NCBI GenBank assembly: GCA_022841915.1
Contig: JALHQN010000029.1
Location: 1-50,175, forward strand
From: Burkholderiales bacterium
Lineage (GTDB): Bacteria; Pseudomonadota; Gammaproteobacteria; Burkholderiales; WYBJ01
Direction: 5' to 3'
DNA: 50,175 bases
Both the position numbers and the translations under genes were made by a program. Below the pieces are notes generated by a model. That model made no database searches, was not told where the DNA came from, and worked only from the letters and a program-made list of their open reading frames with translations. Each line of letters opens with the position of its first letter. Positions within the stretch are counted from its first letter, which is position 1. Positions 25,145-33,939 of this stretch are shown in pieces.

Positions 25145-26023
25145 CTACCCTGCCGCCGGAACCACCAGTACGTCGCACGGCACCCACAGAAGCAGTTTAT
25201 CGAGCGAACTGCCGAGCAATGCGTCGAGGAGGCCGGCGCTCTCATGTCCGCCCATCACCGCGAGGTCGATCGCATTGCTGCGAACGTATCGCGTCAATTC
25301 GGATTCGAGCCTTCCTTGGACTGCGACCACGCGGCTTACTCGCGTGCGGTCTATGCCGCTCTCCGACACCAGCCGCTCGCAGAGAGCGTGCGTCTCCGGG
25401 GGCGCGAAGCGCACGCCATCCCCGGTTGGCGCCGTGAGCGCCCCCGGCCCATCGCAAGCATGAAAAAGATGCACTTCGGCGTCCGGAAACCACGCCGAAG
25501 CTGCCGCCAATGCCAACTGCGAACCCGCGGACAGATCCGTCGCTGCGACGACGCGCCGATAGGGCGCACGCGGACGATTGCGCACAATGAGCAGCGGCTG
25601 CTGCAGGGTGCGCGCCAATCGCTCGACCGTCGATCCCAGTAGGAATCGTCCCAGGGGCTCATCGCGCGCGACGCCCGTGACCACGAGATGGGCCTCGACT
25701 TCCCTCGCCGTCTCGTCGATGACCTCGGAGGGAGATCTGGATCGAATCAGCCGCACCTCCGCGCGATCCCCGAGGACGGCAAGATCCTGATGCAATTGTG
25801 CGCGTGCTTCGCGCTGGGGGTCCGCGCCATCGCGCCCTGCGGCCCACTCGAGTATCTGATCGGGCTCTTTCGGCGCGTCGAAGACGTGCAGCGCCATAAG
25901 GCTCGCGTGCCAGGTTTGCGCGAGTTGGATGGATCGATCCAGCGCTCGATCGCATCTTGGACTGAGATCGGTCGCAATGAGGATGCGTGATGGAGCAGAA
26001 GTCACGGACGGCGTCGGGATCAT
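25145..26023 (-). CDS. Tandem-domain universal stress protein (UspA family)
   Basis: A 292-residue protein with two Usp domains in tandem. Domain 1 (about residues 12-148) begins RILIATDLSPRCDRALDRSI and ends GRFLLGSTVERLARTLQQPL then LIVR. Domain 2 (about 153-292) begins RRVVAATDLSAGSQLALAAA and ends LLGSSLDKLLLWVPCDVLVV. The G-x2-G-x9-G(S/T) nucleotide loop is only partly kept in both: the second Gly is replaced (Arg in domain 1, Glu in domain 2), so ATP binding is uncertain. Cytoplasmic; such proteins accumulate under starvation, oxidative or respiratory stress. The next gene on the same strand is a cation/proton antiporter 285 bases upstream, probably a separate transcript. Confidence 0.9.
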   Translation of the reverse strand: MIPTPSVTSAPSRILIATDLSPRCDRALDRSIQLAQTWHASLMALHVFDAPKEPDQILEWAAGRDGADPQREARAQLHQDLAVLGDRAEVRLIRSRSPSEVIDETAREVEAHLVVTGVARDEPLGRFLLGSTVERLARTLQQPLLIVRNRPRAPYRRVVAATDLSAGSQLALAAASAWFPDAEVHLFHACDGPGALTAPTGDGVRFAPPETHALCERLVSESGIDRTRVSRVVAVQGRLESELTRYVRSNAIDLAVMGGHESAGLLDALLGSSLDKLLLWVPCDVLVVPAAG

Positions 26024-26308
26024 GATCGGCTTCCTCTCGGTCGAATGAACTGCGCTAACACTGGCATCTCGTCAAGCAAGCGATGGCGCACGCAGCCCAG
26101 GTGGAACCACGAGCAACTTCCAGCGACATCGCCGATACGCTCTCGTACTTTGCATCGATGCGCCTGACGGGTCGATCTCGGCGCAGCTATGGCCGAGTAT
26201 CTCGTCGCTGCCTTATCGCTAGCCCGGCCGACGACGACAAGCGCTGCCCAACGTCTTCCAGGTCGACCAGAGCGGCCCGTGCTTGCACGCATGACCATCG
26301 ACCTTACA

Positions 26309-28015
26309 TCAAGCGACTGTGCCCAGCTGCGCCCGAATATGTGCCGTCATGCCACGTGCCAACTCGTGCTCGCCCAGAAAAACCGCACCCTGAGTGTCGC
26401 GCGCAAGAAGCATCGCCTCCTCCTCGTTGTGCGTTCGAAGCACCAGACGAATCTCCGGGTTGAGCGTTCGCGCGATATCGATCTTCTTGCGTATGTGAAC
26501 AGTGTCGGGAATGGCGATCACCAACATCGCAGCCCGGGCGATGTGTGCCTGCACGAGTACCTCGGGGATGGCGCCATCGCCCCAGACGGCAGTCACGCCC
26601 TCTTTGCGCAGGGCATCGGTGACTTCGCGGTTTTGCTCGACGACCACGAATGAGATGCCGTCGGCTCTGAGACTCTCCCCGATTCGTCTGCCGACCCGTC
26701 CGTACCCGATCAGCACCACGTGCCCTTTGATCAGCGACTCATCCGTCGACATGGGCAAATGCGCGAGCGCGTCGTCTCGGACTTCCAGGCGCCGCGCAAA
26801 GGCCGAGTGCTTGAGAATCCAGTTTCGGACCGGCTCCAGGATAGCAAAGGCTCCGGCATTGATCGCTATGGACACCAATGCGCCTGCCAAAACGAGGCTT
26901 TGCCCCTCTGCCGGCATGAGATTCAGTGCCACGCCGAGACTCGCCAGGATGAAGGAGAACTCGCCGATCTGGGCCAAGCTGGCACCTACGATCAGCGCGG
27001 TCTTCAACGGATAGCGGAACATGAGCACCAAGAGCACGGCGGCAATCGTCTTGCCGATCACGATGATCGCCACGACCGCGAGCAGCTTGACCGGTTGATC
27101 CCAAACCACCGCGGGCTCGAACAGCATTCCGACCGAAACGAAGAACAGCACTGCGAAGGCATCGCGCAAAGGCAGCGATTCAGCCGCTGCGCGATGGCTG
27201 AATTCGGACTCGCGCAACATCATGCCAGCGAAGAACGCGCCCAGCGCGAACGAGACATCGAACAACTTGGCCGCTCCGAAAGCGACACTGATGGCAACGG
27301 CAACGACACTTAGGGTAAACAACTCCTGCGACCCCGTGCGCGCCACCCACCACAGCACCTTGGGCAGTAGACGGCGCCCGACGATCAGCATGAGCATGAT
27401 GAACGCAGCGACCTTAGCGAGCGTGATGCCGACCGCCTTCCAGATCTCGACCATGGGCGTCGATCCGGACTGCGTCGTCCCGAGTACCGACAACACTTCC
27501 GCGAGTGCGGGCAGCAGCACCAGCACGAGAACCATCACGAGATCTTCGACAATCAACCAGCCGACAGCGATCTGGCCGTTGATCGACTTCAACATCCCTT
27601 TCGCCTCGAGTGCTCGGAGGAGCACCACGGTACTCGCAACGGATAGGCATAGCCCGAAGACCAGCGAAGCACCGATGCTCCAGCCCCAGAACGATGCGAC
27701 GCCCATGCCCAGCAGCGTGGCGACGGCGATCTGGACGATGGCACCGGGAACGGCGATACGTTTCACCGCCATCAGATCAGCCAGGGAAAAATGCAGGCCG
27801 ACACCGAACATCAACAGCATGACCCCGATCTCGGCGAGCTGGCCCGCAAGGCCCACATCAGCGACGAACCCTGGTGTCGCCGGGCCGATGACGATGCCGG
27901 CCAAGAGGTAGCCGACGAGCGGGGACATCCCAAAACGCGCCGCCGCGTAGCCGAACACCATGGCCAGGCCGAAACCCGCCGCGATGGTCGCGATCAAGCT
28001 GACATCATGAGGCAT
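26309..28015 (-). CDS. ybaL: YbaL/KefB-type monovalent cation:proton antiporter (CPA2)
   Basis: A 568-residue antiporter from the ATG at 28015, chosen because MPHDVSLIATIAAGFGLA is the usual family start; the frame opens ten codons earlier (28045). The N-terminal Na+/H+ exchanger domain (about residues 5-375) has roughly twelve transmembrane segments, including GLCLSVASTVVLLRALE and the ion-binding-region motif GWLIVEDLVMVLVLVLLP. The C-terminal cytosolic RCK/TrkA-N domain (about 405-560) has the Rossmann motif VLIGYGRVGRRIGESL, which binds nucleotide and gates the antiporter. Likely potassium or sodium efflux in exchange for protons. Within 6 kb are an MscS channel and a ClC transporter. Confidence 0.93.
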   Translation of the reverse strand: MPHDVSLIATIAAGFGLAMVFGYAAARFGMSPLVGYLLAGIVIGPATPGFVADVGLAGQLAEIGVMLLMFGVGLHFSLADLMAVKRIAVPGAIVQIAVATLLGMGVASFWGWSIGASLVFGLCLSVASTVVLLRALEAKGMLKSINGQIAVGWLIVEDLVMVLVLVLLPALAEVLSVLGTTQSGSTPMVEIWKAVGITLAKVAAFIMLMLIVGRRLLPKVLWWVARTGSQELFTLSVVAVAISVAFGAAKLFDVSFALGAFFAGMMLRESEFSHRAAAESLPLRDAFAVLFFVSVGMLFEPAVVWDQPVKLLAVVAIIVIGKTIAAVLLVLMFRYPLKTALIVGASLAQIGEFSFILASLGVALNLMPAEGQSLVLAGALVSIAINAGAFAILEPVRNWILKHSAFARRLEVRDDALAHLPMSTDESLIKGHVVLIGYGRVGRRIGESLRADGISFVVVEQNREVTDALRKEGVTAVWGDGAIPEVLVQAHIARAAMLVIAIPDTVHIRKKIDIARTLNPEIRLVLRTHNEEEAMLLARDTQGAVFLGEHELARGMTAHIRAQLGTVA

Positions 28016-28386
28016 AGACTGATTCGCTCTCCGTACCGGATCCAACGGACAAGCAGCCGCATTGCAGCCCCGCGCAAGCCGGGCTGGGCTTGGGAAACTT
28101 GGGTCGCGCCGATTCTACCGACGCTCGGCGACGAAAGTCATCTCGTGTTCGCTAGCACCCCAAACGTCCCTATTCGGCGAATCGTCGGGAGCAAGGCCAT
28201 CGTCCAGCTCGTCGACCGCCCTGCATCGGCACCCGGGCGAGGAAGTTGCGACGAGGGACAACTCGCGGGCGGCACGATGCAGAACCGATCGCAGGCGCTG
28301 CACCACCGAAGCTTGCCGACCTAACCTGATTGCCTGCAGACGATCAAGTCTATTCGCACGGCACCTTGCGGGCTACCATCGCAACT
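28016..28386. other. Divergent region between ybaL and mscS-like gene
   Basis: About 370 bases between two divergent ion-transport genes. No RNA, repeat or regulator gene was recognised, and no promoter pair is clear. The MscS frame is open back to 28330, but that stretch shows no membrane helix. Confidence 0.4.
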
Positions 28387-29484
28387 ATGGCGTTCACTGA
28401 CCTCTTGAATGATCCCTGGATCGCTACGGGGATCTCGCTCGCCGTAGCTCTAGTCGTCGTCACCATCGCCTATCGCATCGGCCACGCCGTCTTGCGGCGC
28501 CTTACGCGTCACCGGCCGATCATGACCTTACTGGTGGACGCCGTCGTCGGACCTGGCCGCTTGGTCGCCACCTTCCTCGTCGTCCAGGCCGTTCTGCAAT
28601 CCGCACCTGACGATCTGCCGGGCATGGGGCCCGCCCGTCATCTCGCGGGCCTCGTCCTGATCGGGGCGATGACCTGGCTCGCAGTGCGTTGCGTCGGAAC
28701 CATGGGGCCGGCCGCGGCGATTCTTTATCCGACCGACGTCGCGGACAATCTCGACGCGCGTCGCATCCAGACCCAGACTCGCGTGCTTTCGCGCGTATTC
28801 GACGTCATCCTGGTCATTATCGGCCTCTCGGTGGCACTGACCACCTTCCCGGCACTTCAGCGGCTGGGCACGAGCCTGCTCGCCTCCGCCGGCATCGCGG
28901 GCATCATTCTGGGCTTCTCGGCGCAGAAGGTGCTCGGCAACCTGCTCGCCGGACTGCAGATCGCTTTTACGCAGCCGTTCCGCATCGATGACGTAGTCAT
29001 CATCGAAGGCGAATGGGGACGCATCGAGGAGATCCACAACACGTACGTCGTCGTGGCGATCTGGGACCAACGACGCCTAGTGGTGCCGCTGCAGCAGCTC
29101 ATCGAGAGTTCCTTCCAGAACTGGACGCGCAATACCAGCGAAATCCTCGGCACCGTGTTCCTGTGGGTCGACTTCAGTGTGCCGCTCGATCCGTTGCGGC
29201 AGGAATTGCGCCGCTTGTGCGAATCGACGCCGAATTGGGACGGACGTGTCTGCGGCCTCGTGGTCACCGATGCCAGCGACAAGGCGATGCAGATCCGTGC
29301 ACTGGTAAGCTCGGCGGATTCCGGCAGTAACTGGGATTTGCGCTGTTTCGTGCGGGAGCGGCTGATCGCCTACATCCATGAACACTATCCAGGCTCCTTG
29401 CCGCGCCTGCGCTTGGACGAAGGTGCACCGGCTGACGCTCGCTCCAGCACTCCATCCGACGCAACTCGTCCGGCATCAGGGTAA
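28387..29484 (+). CDS. Small-conductance mechanosensitive channel (MscS family)
   Basis: A 365-residue channel protein. Four N-terminal hydrophobic segments precede the pore helix, which has the MscS pattern SLLASAGIAGIILGFSAQKV followed by LGNLLAGLQIAFTQPFRIDD. The beta domain (VVIIEGEWGRIEEIHNTYVV) and a C-terminal alpha/beta domain complete the fold; the last 30 residues are polar and unstructured. It would open under hypo-osmotic tension in the inner membrane. ATG at 28387 is preferred because the membrane segments begin right after it. Confidence 0.92.
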   Translation: MAFTDLLNDPWIATGISLAVALVVVTIAYRIGHAVLRRLTRHRPIMTLLVDAVVGPGRLVATFLVVQAVLQSAPDDLPGMGPARHLAGLVLIGAMTWLAVRCVGTMGPAAAILYPTDVADNLDARRIQTQTRVLSRVFDVILVIIGLSVALTTFPALQRLGTSLLASAGIAGIILGFSAQKVLGNLLAGLQIAFTQPFRIDDVVIIEGEWGRIEEIHNTYVVVAIWDQRRLVVPLQQLIESSFQNWTRNTSEILGTVFLWVDFSVPLDPLRQELRRLCESTPNWDGRVCGLVVTDASDKAMQIRALVSSADSGSNWDLRCFVRERLIAYIHEHYPGSLPRLRLDEGAPADARSSTPSDATRPASG

Positions 29485-29709
29485 TCTATCCCGCGCTACG
29501 CACCAAGCTTCGTACGCAGCTGAAGTGGCCTCTACGGCTCCGCCAACCCAAGGCCCTCAGTGGCCGGGCCACGACCGGCTCACGCTCCCGCTGTTCGCAG
29601 CATCATTTCAAGACAAACACAGCACCGTCGTGGTGCGCAGCGATATCGGGCGAGCCAGCAAGCTATTATTCGGTCACCACCACGTCCGTTTCCCCACGAG
29701 AGGTATGTC

Positions 29710-30684
29710 ATGATCAGTCGCCCCCTAGCCGCGAGCCTCGCCGCATTCGCGGCACTCGCCGGAACACTTCCGAGCACCGCTACCGCCCAAGCCTATCCGC
29801 AGAAGAGCGTTCGCTTCGTCGTACCGTTTCCGCCGGGTGGCGCAACGGACGGGCTCGCCCGCCTCATCGGCGAGCGCTTGACCGCACAATGGACGCATCC
29901 TGTGGTCATCGACAACCGGCCTGGCGCGGGGGGCAACATCGCGGCCGAACTGGTTGCCAAGGCGCCGGCGGACGGCCATACGATCTTCATCGTCGGTCTA
30001 TCGCACGCGGCGAACATCAGTCTCTACGCCAAACTCGGCTATCACCCGATTCGCGACTTCGCCCCGATCACTCAGGCAGTGGCGATCGACACGTTCCTCG
30101 TGGTGCATCCGTCGGTGCCGGTGCGTTCGGTGAAGGAACTCATCACCCTGGCGAAGGCCAAACCCGGCTCGCTCAATTTCGCCTCCGGGGGCAACGGCAG
30201 TTCGCCCCACATGGCAATGGAACTCTTCAAGGATCTGGCGAAGATCGATCTGGTCCACGTCCCCTACAAGGGCACGCAATCGGTGATCGGCATGCTCGCC
30301 GGCGAGACGGCGCTCTTGTTCGAGAACCTCATCTCCGTGGGCGGGCACGTCAAGACCGGCCGCCTGCGCGCCCTCGCCGTGGGCAGCGCCAAGCGATCGC
30401 CCGCCATGCCCGACCTTCCCACCGTGGCCGAGGCGGGCGTGCCCGGTTACGAGATGGTGCTCTGGTTCGGCATCGTCGCGCCCGCCAAGACGCCCGCGCC
30501 CATCGTCTCGACGCTGCACACGCAGATTGCCGGCATCCTGAAATCCCCGGACATGCAGTCCCGGTTGGCGGTCCAGGGCGCCACCCCGATCGGCAATACA
30601 CCCGCCCAATTCGAGTCCTTCATCAAGGCCGAGATGGTCAAATGGGAGCGCGTGATCAAGTCCGCAGGCTTGAAGGTCGACTGA
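29710..30684 (+). CDS. Bug/TctC-family periplasmic solute-binding receptor
   Basis: A 324-residue secreted receptor. The signal peptide is cleaved near TATA-QA (about residue 26). It then shows YPQKSVRFVVPFPPGGATDG, VVIDNRPGAGGNIAAELVAK and HVPYKGTQSVIGMLAGE, all typical of the family, and ends IKSAGLKVD. ATG at 29710 has GAGAGG just upstream. It stands alone, convergent with an SDR dehydrogenase gene, with a strong hairpin between the two stops. The ligand is unknown; family members bind carboxylates, amides or nicotinate-like acids. Confidence 0.93.
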   Translation: MISRPLAASLAAFAALAGTLPSTATAQAYPQKSVRFVVPFPPGGATDGLARLIGERLTAQWTHPVVIDNRPGAGGNIAAELVAKAPADGHTIFIVGLSHAANISLYAKLGYHPIRDFAPITQAVAIDTFLVVHPSVPVRSVKELITLAKAKPGSLNFASGGNGSSPHMAMELFKDLAKIDLVHVPYKGTQSVIGMLAGETALLFENLISVGGHVKTGRLRALAVGSAKRSPAMPDLPTVAEAGVPGYEMVLWFGIVAPAKTPAPIVSTLHTQIAGILKSPDMQSRLAVQGATPIGNTPAQFESFIKAEMVKWERVIKSAGLKVD

Positions 30685-30696
30685 CATCGATTGCAC

Positions 30697-30727
30697 CCGG
30701 GGCCTCGGCTGCAGCCCAAGGCCCCGG
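30697..30727. terminator. Hairpin between convergent Bug and SDR genes
   Basis: CCGGGGCCT (30697-30705) pairs perfectly with AGGCCCCGG (30719-30727), and an inner GGCT/AGCC pair closes the loop further. It starts 12 bases after the receptor stop and ends 35 bases before the SDR stop on the other strand, so it could end transcription in both directions. There is no T-run, so factor-independent termination would be atypical. Confidence 0.55.
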
Positions 30728-30762
30728 CTCGCACGGGCGGCGCCAGGCGTGCCTCCGTGTCG

Positions 30763-31566
30763 TCAGTGCGACGTGTAGCCGCCGTCGACGCAGATGTCCT
30801 CCCCCTGCAGGAAGGCCGATTGCGTCGTCGCCAGGAACAGCGCCACCTCCGCGATCTCCTCGGGCTCGCCCATGCGCCCTGCCGGAACGTAGCTGCGTAT
30901 CCGCCGTTCGGTCTCTGCGGGATCTCGCGCGGTGCGCTCCATGGCGAACCCGGTGTTGATCGGCCCCGGGCTGATCGCATTCACCAGGATGCCCTCGCGC
31001 CCGAGTTCGTACGCCATCGATTTCGTCAAATGGACCAGTGCCGCTTTGGTCAGCCCATACAGCGCTCGTTTCGCATAAGTCACCCGCCCAAGCTGACTGG
31101 CGATATGGATGATGCGCCCCCCGCCTTGACGGCGCATGATCGGCAGCACCGCCTGACTGGCGAAGAACGGCGCGGCGAGATTCACCGACACCACGCGATC
31201 GAAGTCGTCGCGGGAGTATTCCCCAAAGGCGACCGGCACGCGGATGCCGGCATTGTTCACCAAGACATCGATGCGCCCGAAACGAGCCGCCGCCTGTTCG
31301 ACCATGCGCTCGGCCTCGCCGCGAAGGGCGAGATCGTGGACCCCATACTCGATGCGCCCTGCATTCGGATAGGCGCGACACGCCCGCTGCACCGCCTCGA
31401 GCTGTTCGACCGTGCCTTCGGCGACGAGATACACCGACGCGCCTTCGCGCGCATAACAGTGGGCGATGGCGTTGCCGATGCCCTTGTCGGAAGATGCGCC
31501 GGTGACGATGGTGACTTTTCCTGCGAGTGCTGGCATGGGTGTGATCCCCGGTGAGATGTCGTTCAT
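30763..31566 (-). CDS. Short-chain dehydrogenase/reductase (SDR family)
   Basis: A 267-residue classical SDR. The NAD(P)-binding loop is TGASSDKGIGNAI (about residues 22-34). NNAG appears near residue 105 (DVLVNNAGIRVP). The catalytic Ser lies in IHIASQLG and the YxxxK motif in ALYGLTKAAL. The C-terminus (FLQGEDICVDGGYTSH) is the usual family ending. The cofactor loop and substrate cannot be assigned. The start is uncertain: ATG at 31566 (used here) or at 31536, which has GGGGA about eight bases upstream and would trim ten residues. The neighbouring Bug receptor may feed the same catabolic route, but they are on opposite strands. Confidence 0.92.
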   Translation of the reverse strand: MNDISPGITPMPALAGKVTIVTGASSDKGIGNAIAHCYAREGASVYLVAEGTVEQLEAVQRACRAYPNAGRIEYGVHDLALRGEAERMVEQAAARFGRIDVLVNNAGIRVPVAFGEYSRDDFDRVVSVNLAAPFFASQAVLPIMRRQGGGRIIHIASQLGRVTYAKRALYGLTKAALVHLTKSMAYELGREGILVNAISPGPINTGFAMERTARDPAETERRIRSYVPAGRMGEPEEIAEVALFLATTQSAFLQGEDICVDGGYTSH

Positions 31567-31802
31567 GGGAGGCCGCGCAATAGGCGGTGGGTTCTGGAGA
31601 AGCTTTTCAGAAACCGGCATGCTTAGTCAAACGCGATCCGATCGCAATCTGAATGCTTCACCCTGATGCGATGTCGAGCCGAACACGAAGACCGACGTCT
31701 CGATCTTCCGCCACGCGTTCCTTCCTAGTATCGAAACGGGGCGCGGAGCTCCTAGCGGTGGACCCTGCTCACGCAGCCGGCTGAATGCGACAATTGCCGC
31801 TC

Positions 31803-33602
31803 ATGGAGAACGATAACAGCCCTCGACCCTCACGTCTTCCCGGTCTCGCTCGGGCACGCAGCAGCGCGGAGAGGCTTCGTCTGCGCCTTGCCAGCCAGCA
31901 AGGCGCATTGCTGCTGGCGATGCTCGGCCTCGTGTGCGGTGCTTTGGCAGGCTTGGTGACCGTTGCCTTCCGCTTCACGATCGAATCGTTGCAGATGGTT
32001 CTCGTCCCGGATGGCTTCGACGCGCTCGATCCTGTCCGCCGGCTGGCGTTGCCCGTCATTGGCGCAGTTTTGACGATTGGCACGCTCGTCTGGCTCAATC
32101 GCGGCTATCTGCGAGTGGGCGTGCTGCATGTGCTGGAGCGCCTCTCGTACCACGAAGGACAACTGCCTGCGCGCCATGCGCTGGTGCAGTTCGCGGCTGG
32201 CACGATCGTCTTGAGCTGCGGTCTTGCGCTCGGGCGCGAAGGTCCGAGCATCCACCTCGGTGCCGCCAGCAGCAGCCTGCTCGGTCAATGGGTTCGGGTG
32301 CCTCACAACAGTTTGCGTACGCTCGTCGGCTGCGGGGTCGCGGCCGCCATCGCCGCGTCTTTCAATACGCCGCTTGCCGGCGTCGCCCTCGCGATGGAAG
32401 TCGTGCTGCTCGAGTTCACGGTGGTGAGCATGACCCCCGTGATACTCGCAGCGGTCAGTGGAGCAGCCGTGGGGCATCTGTTCTATGGTTCCTCGGCGCT
32501 GCTCGTCGTACCGCAGCTGTCCATGGTCTCGCTATGGGAACTGCCGTACATCGTCGCTATGGGAATCGCCATAGGGGCGCTCGCCGCCGGGTTCATCCGC
32601 TTGGTGCGCACGCTCACCCGCGAGAGCCGTCGCCGGCCATGGTGGCTGAGAATGCTCGCTGCCGCGGTTCTGATCGGAGGTTGCGGCTTGCTGGTCCCTG
32701 CGGTCATGGGCATTGGCTACGATACGATCAACCTCGCCCTGATCGGCGGCTACGGCATGGCGGCGCTTGCGGGCCTCGTGGCCGTCAAGCTGATCGCCAC
32801 GGCAATCGGCATCGCAGCAGGTTTCCCCGGCGGATTGATCGGCCCCACGCTGGTGATCGGTGCCGCGGCCGGATCGATGCTCGGCATGATCGGTACGGCC
32901 CTCGCCCCCGGCAGCAGTTCCGACGTGGGGCTTTATGCCATGATCGGCATGGGCGCCATGATGGGGGCGACCTTGCAGGCGCCGCTCGCGGCACTGCTCG
33001 CCATCGTCGAGTTGACGGGCAACCTCAATATCGTCCTGCCGGGGATGCTGGCCATCGTAACCGCTTCGCTGGCGACCAAAGAACTGTTCTCCAGCAATTC
33101 GATCTTCACCACCCAGATGCGCGAACTGGGCCTGGATCACGCCCACGATCCTGTCATGCAGGCGCTGAGAAGCATCGCCGTCACGGCGGTGATGCTGCGC
33201 TCGTTTCGCACGGCATCGACGCTGCTGCCGGTCGAACAGGCCAGCGCGCTTCTGGAAAGCACGCCGCAGTGGATCGTGATCGACACCGAGCCGTGTAAAA
33301 CCTTGCTTCCGGCAGCAGACCTGGCCCGTCACCTCGCATCCAACCCGCAGGGCGATGTCGATCTGCTCGCCATCCCAGCACGCCGCCTGTCGGCGAGCAG
33401 CATTCAGGCCGAAGCCACATTGCAGGCCGGACTGGAACAACTCACGCGTGATCAAGCCGATGCGCTGTGGGTTCAGTCACGATGGTCCGGGCATGGCGAC
33501 GACGGCATCGTTGGCGTCGTGACGCGCGAACAGATCGACGCAGCCTATCGCTACGTCCCCGGCGACGACGGTAGGTCGAACAAAGGGCTGCAGACTTCGT
33601 AG
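31803..33602 (+). CDS. ClC-family chloride channel or chloride/proton antiporter
   Basis: A 599-residue protein. The ClC membrane domain (about residues 35-440) has about ten hydrophobic helices. The GREGPSIHLG motif (about 144-153) supplies the gating Glu at about residue 146. Other conserved helices are AAAIAASFNTPLAGVALAME and GFPGGLIGPTLVIGAAAGSM. The usual GSGIP anion-binding loop before it is not recognisable; the sequence there is LERLSYHEGQLPARHALVQF, so the selectivity site may be altered. The C-terminal 150 residues could be a degenerate CBS-like region but lack clear motifs. ATG at 31803 was chosen over a frame extension to 31785. Confidence 0.92.
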   Translation: MENDNSPRPSRLPGLARARSSAERLRLRLASQQGALLLAMLGLVCGALAGLVTVAFRFTIESLQMVLVPDGFDALDPVRRLALPVIGAVLTIGTLVWLNRGYLRVGVLHVLERLSYHEGQLPARHALVQFAAGTIVLSCGLALGREGPSIHLGAASSSLLGQWVRVPHNSLRTLVGCGVAAAIAASFNTPLAGVALAMEVVLLEFTVVSMTPVILAAVSGAAVGHLFYGSSALLVVPQLSMVSLWELPYIVAMGIAIGALAAGFIRLVRTLTRESRRRPWWLRMLAAAVLIGGCGLLVPAVMGIGYDTINLALIGGYGMAALAGLVAVKLIATAIGIAAGFPGGLIGPTLVIGAAAGSMLGMIGTALAPGSSSDVGLYAMIGMGAMMGATLQAPLAALLAIVELTGNLNIVLPGMLAIVTASLATKELFSSNSIFTTQMRELGLDHAHDPVMQALRSIAVTAVMLRSFRTASTLLPVEQASALLESTPQWIVIDTEPCKTLLPAADLARHLASNPQGDVDLLAIPARRLSASSIQAEATLQAGLEQLTRDQADALWVQSRWSGHGDDGIVGVVTREQIDAAYRYVPGDDGRSNKGLQTS

Positions 33603-33939
33603 ATGCAATCAGCGGGTGGCGCGCTGATCGCCTCGACCGCCGCCTTGCACTTGCCGCGAGGTCGCCCTGCAACCCAAGCGTACCCTTGAATGCTTGCGCT
33701 GACCGGGCTCGCAAGCAATCGTAATTAATTCGCGGTAGATACCGCGCAAGCGCTCCCAACAATTTCACACTCGTTCACAGAAGCTCGCGCTTGCATGCGC
33801 GCGACATGCCTAGTGCATGATAAATTCCGCAGCCTGATTCAGCTGCGCAAGTCGCCCCGGCGAGCGCTGTTTCGGACGGCCTCGGCCCACACCCCGCAGA
33901 AGCCGCACAAAAAAATCGCACGCATAGGAGTCGTAGAAC
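33603..33939. promoter_or_regulatory. Control region of the giant surface-protein operon
   Basis: About 340 bases upstream of an 11.7-kb operon. An AT-rich tract (GTAATTAATT, 33721-33730) directly precedes a perfect dyad CGCGGTAGATACCGCG (33731-33746), which could be an operator or a six-pair hairpin ending the clc transcript. A second, weaker dyad TCGCGC-N8-GCGCGA lies at 33785-33804, followed by three CATG(C) repeats up to 33820. No canonical sigma-70 pair was convincing. AGGAG at about 33925 serves the GTG start at 33940. Confidence 0.4.
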
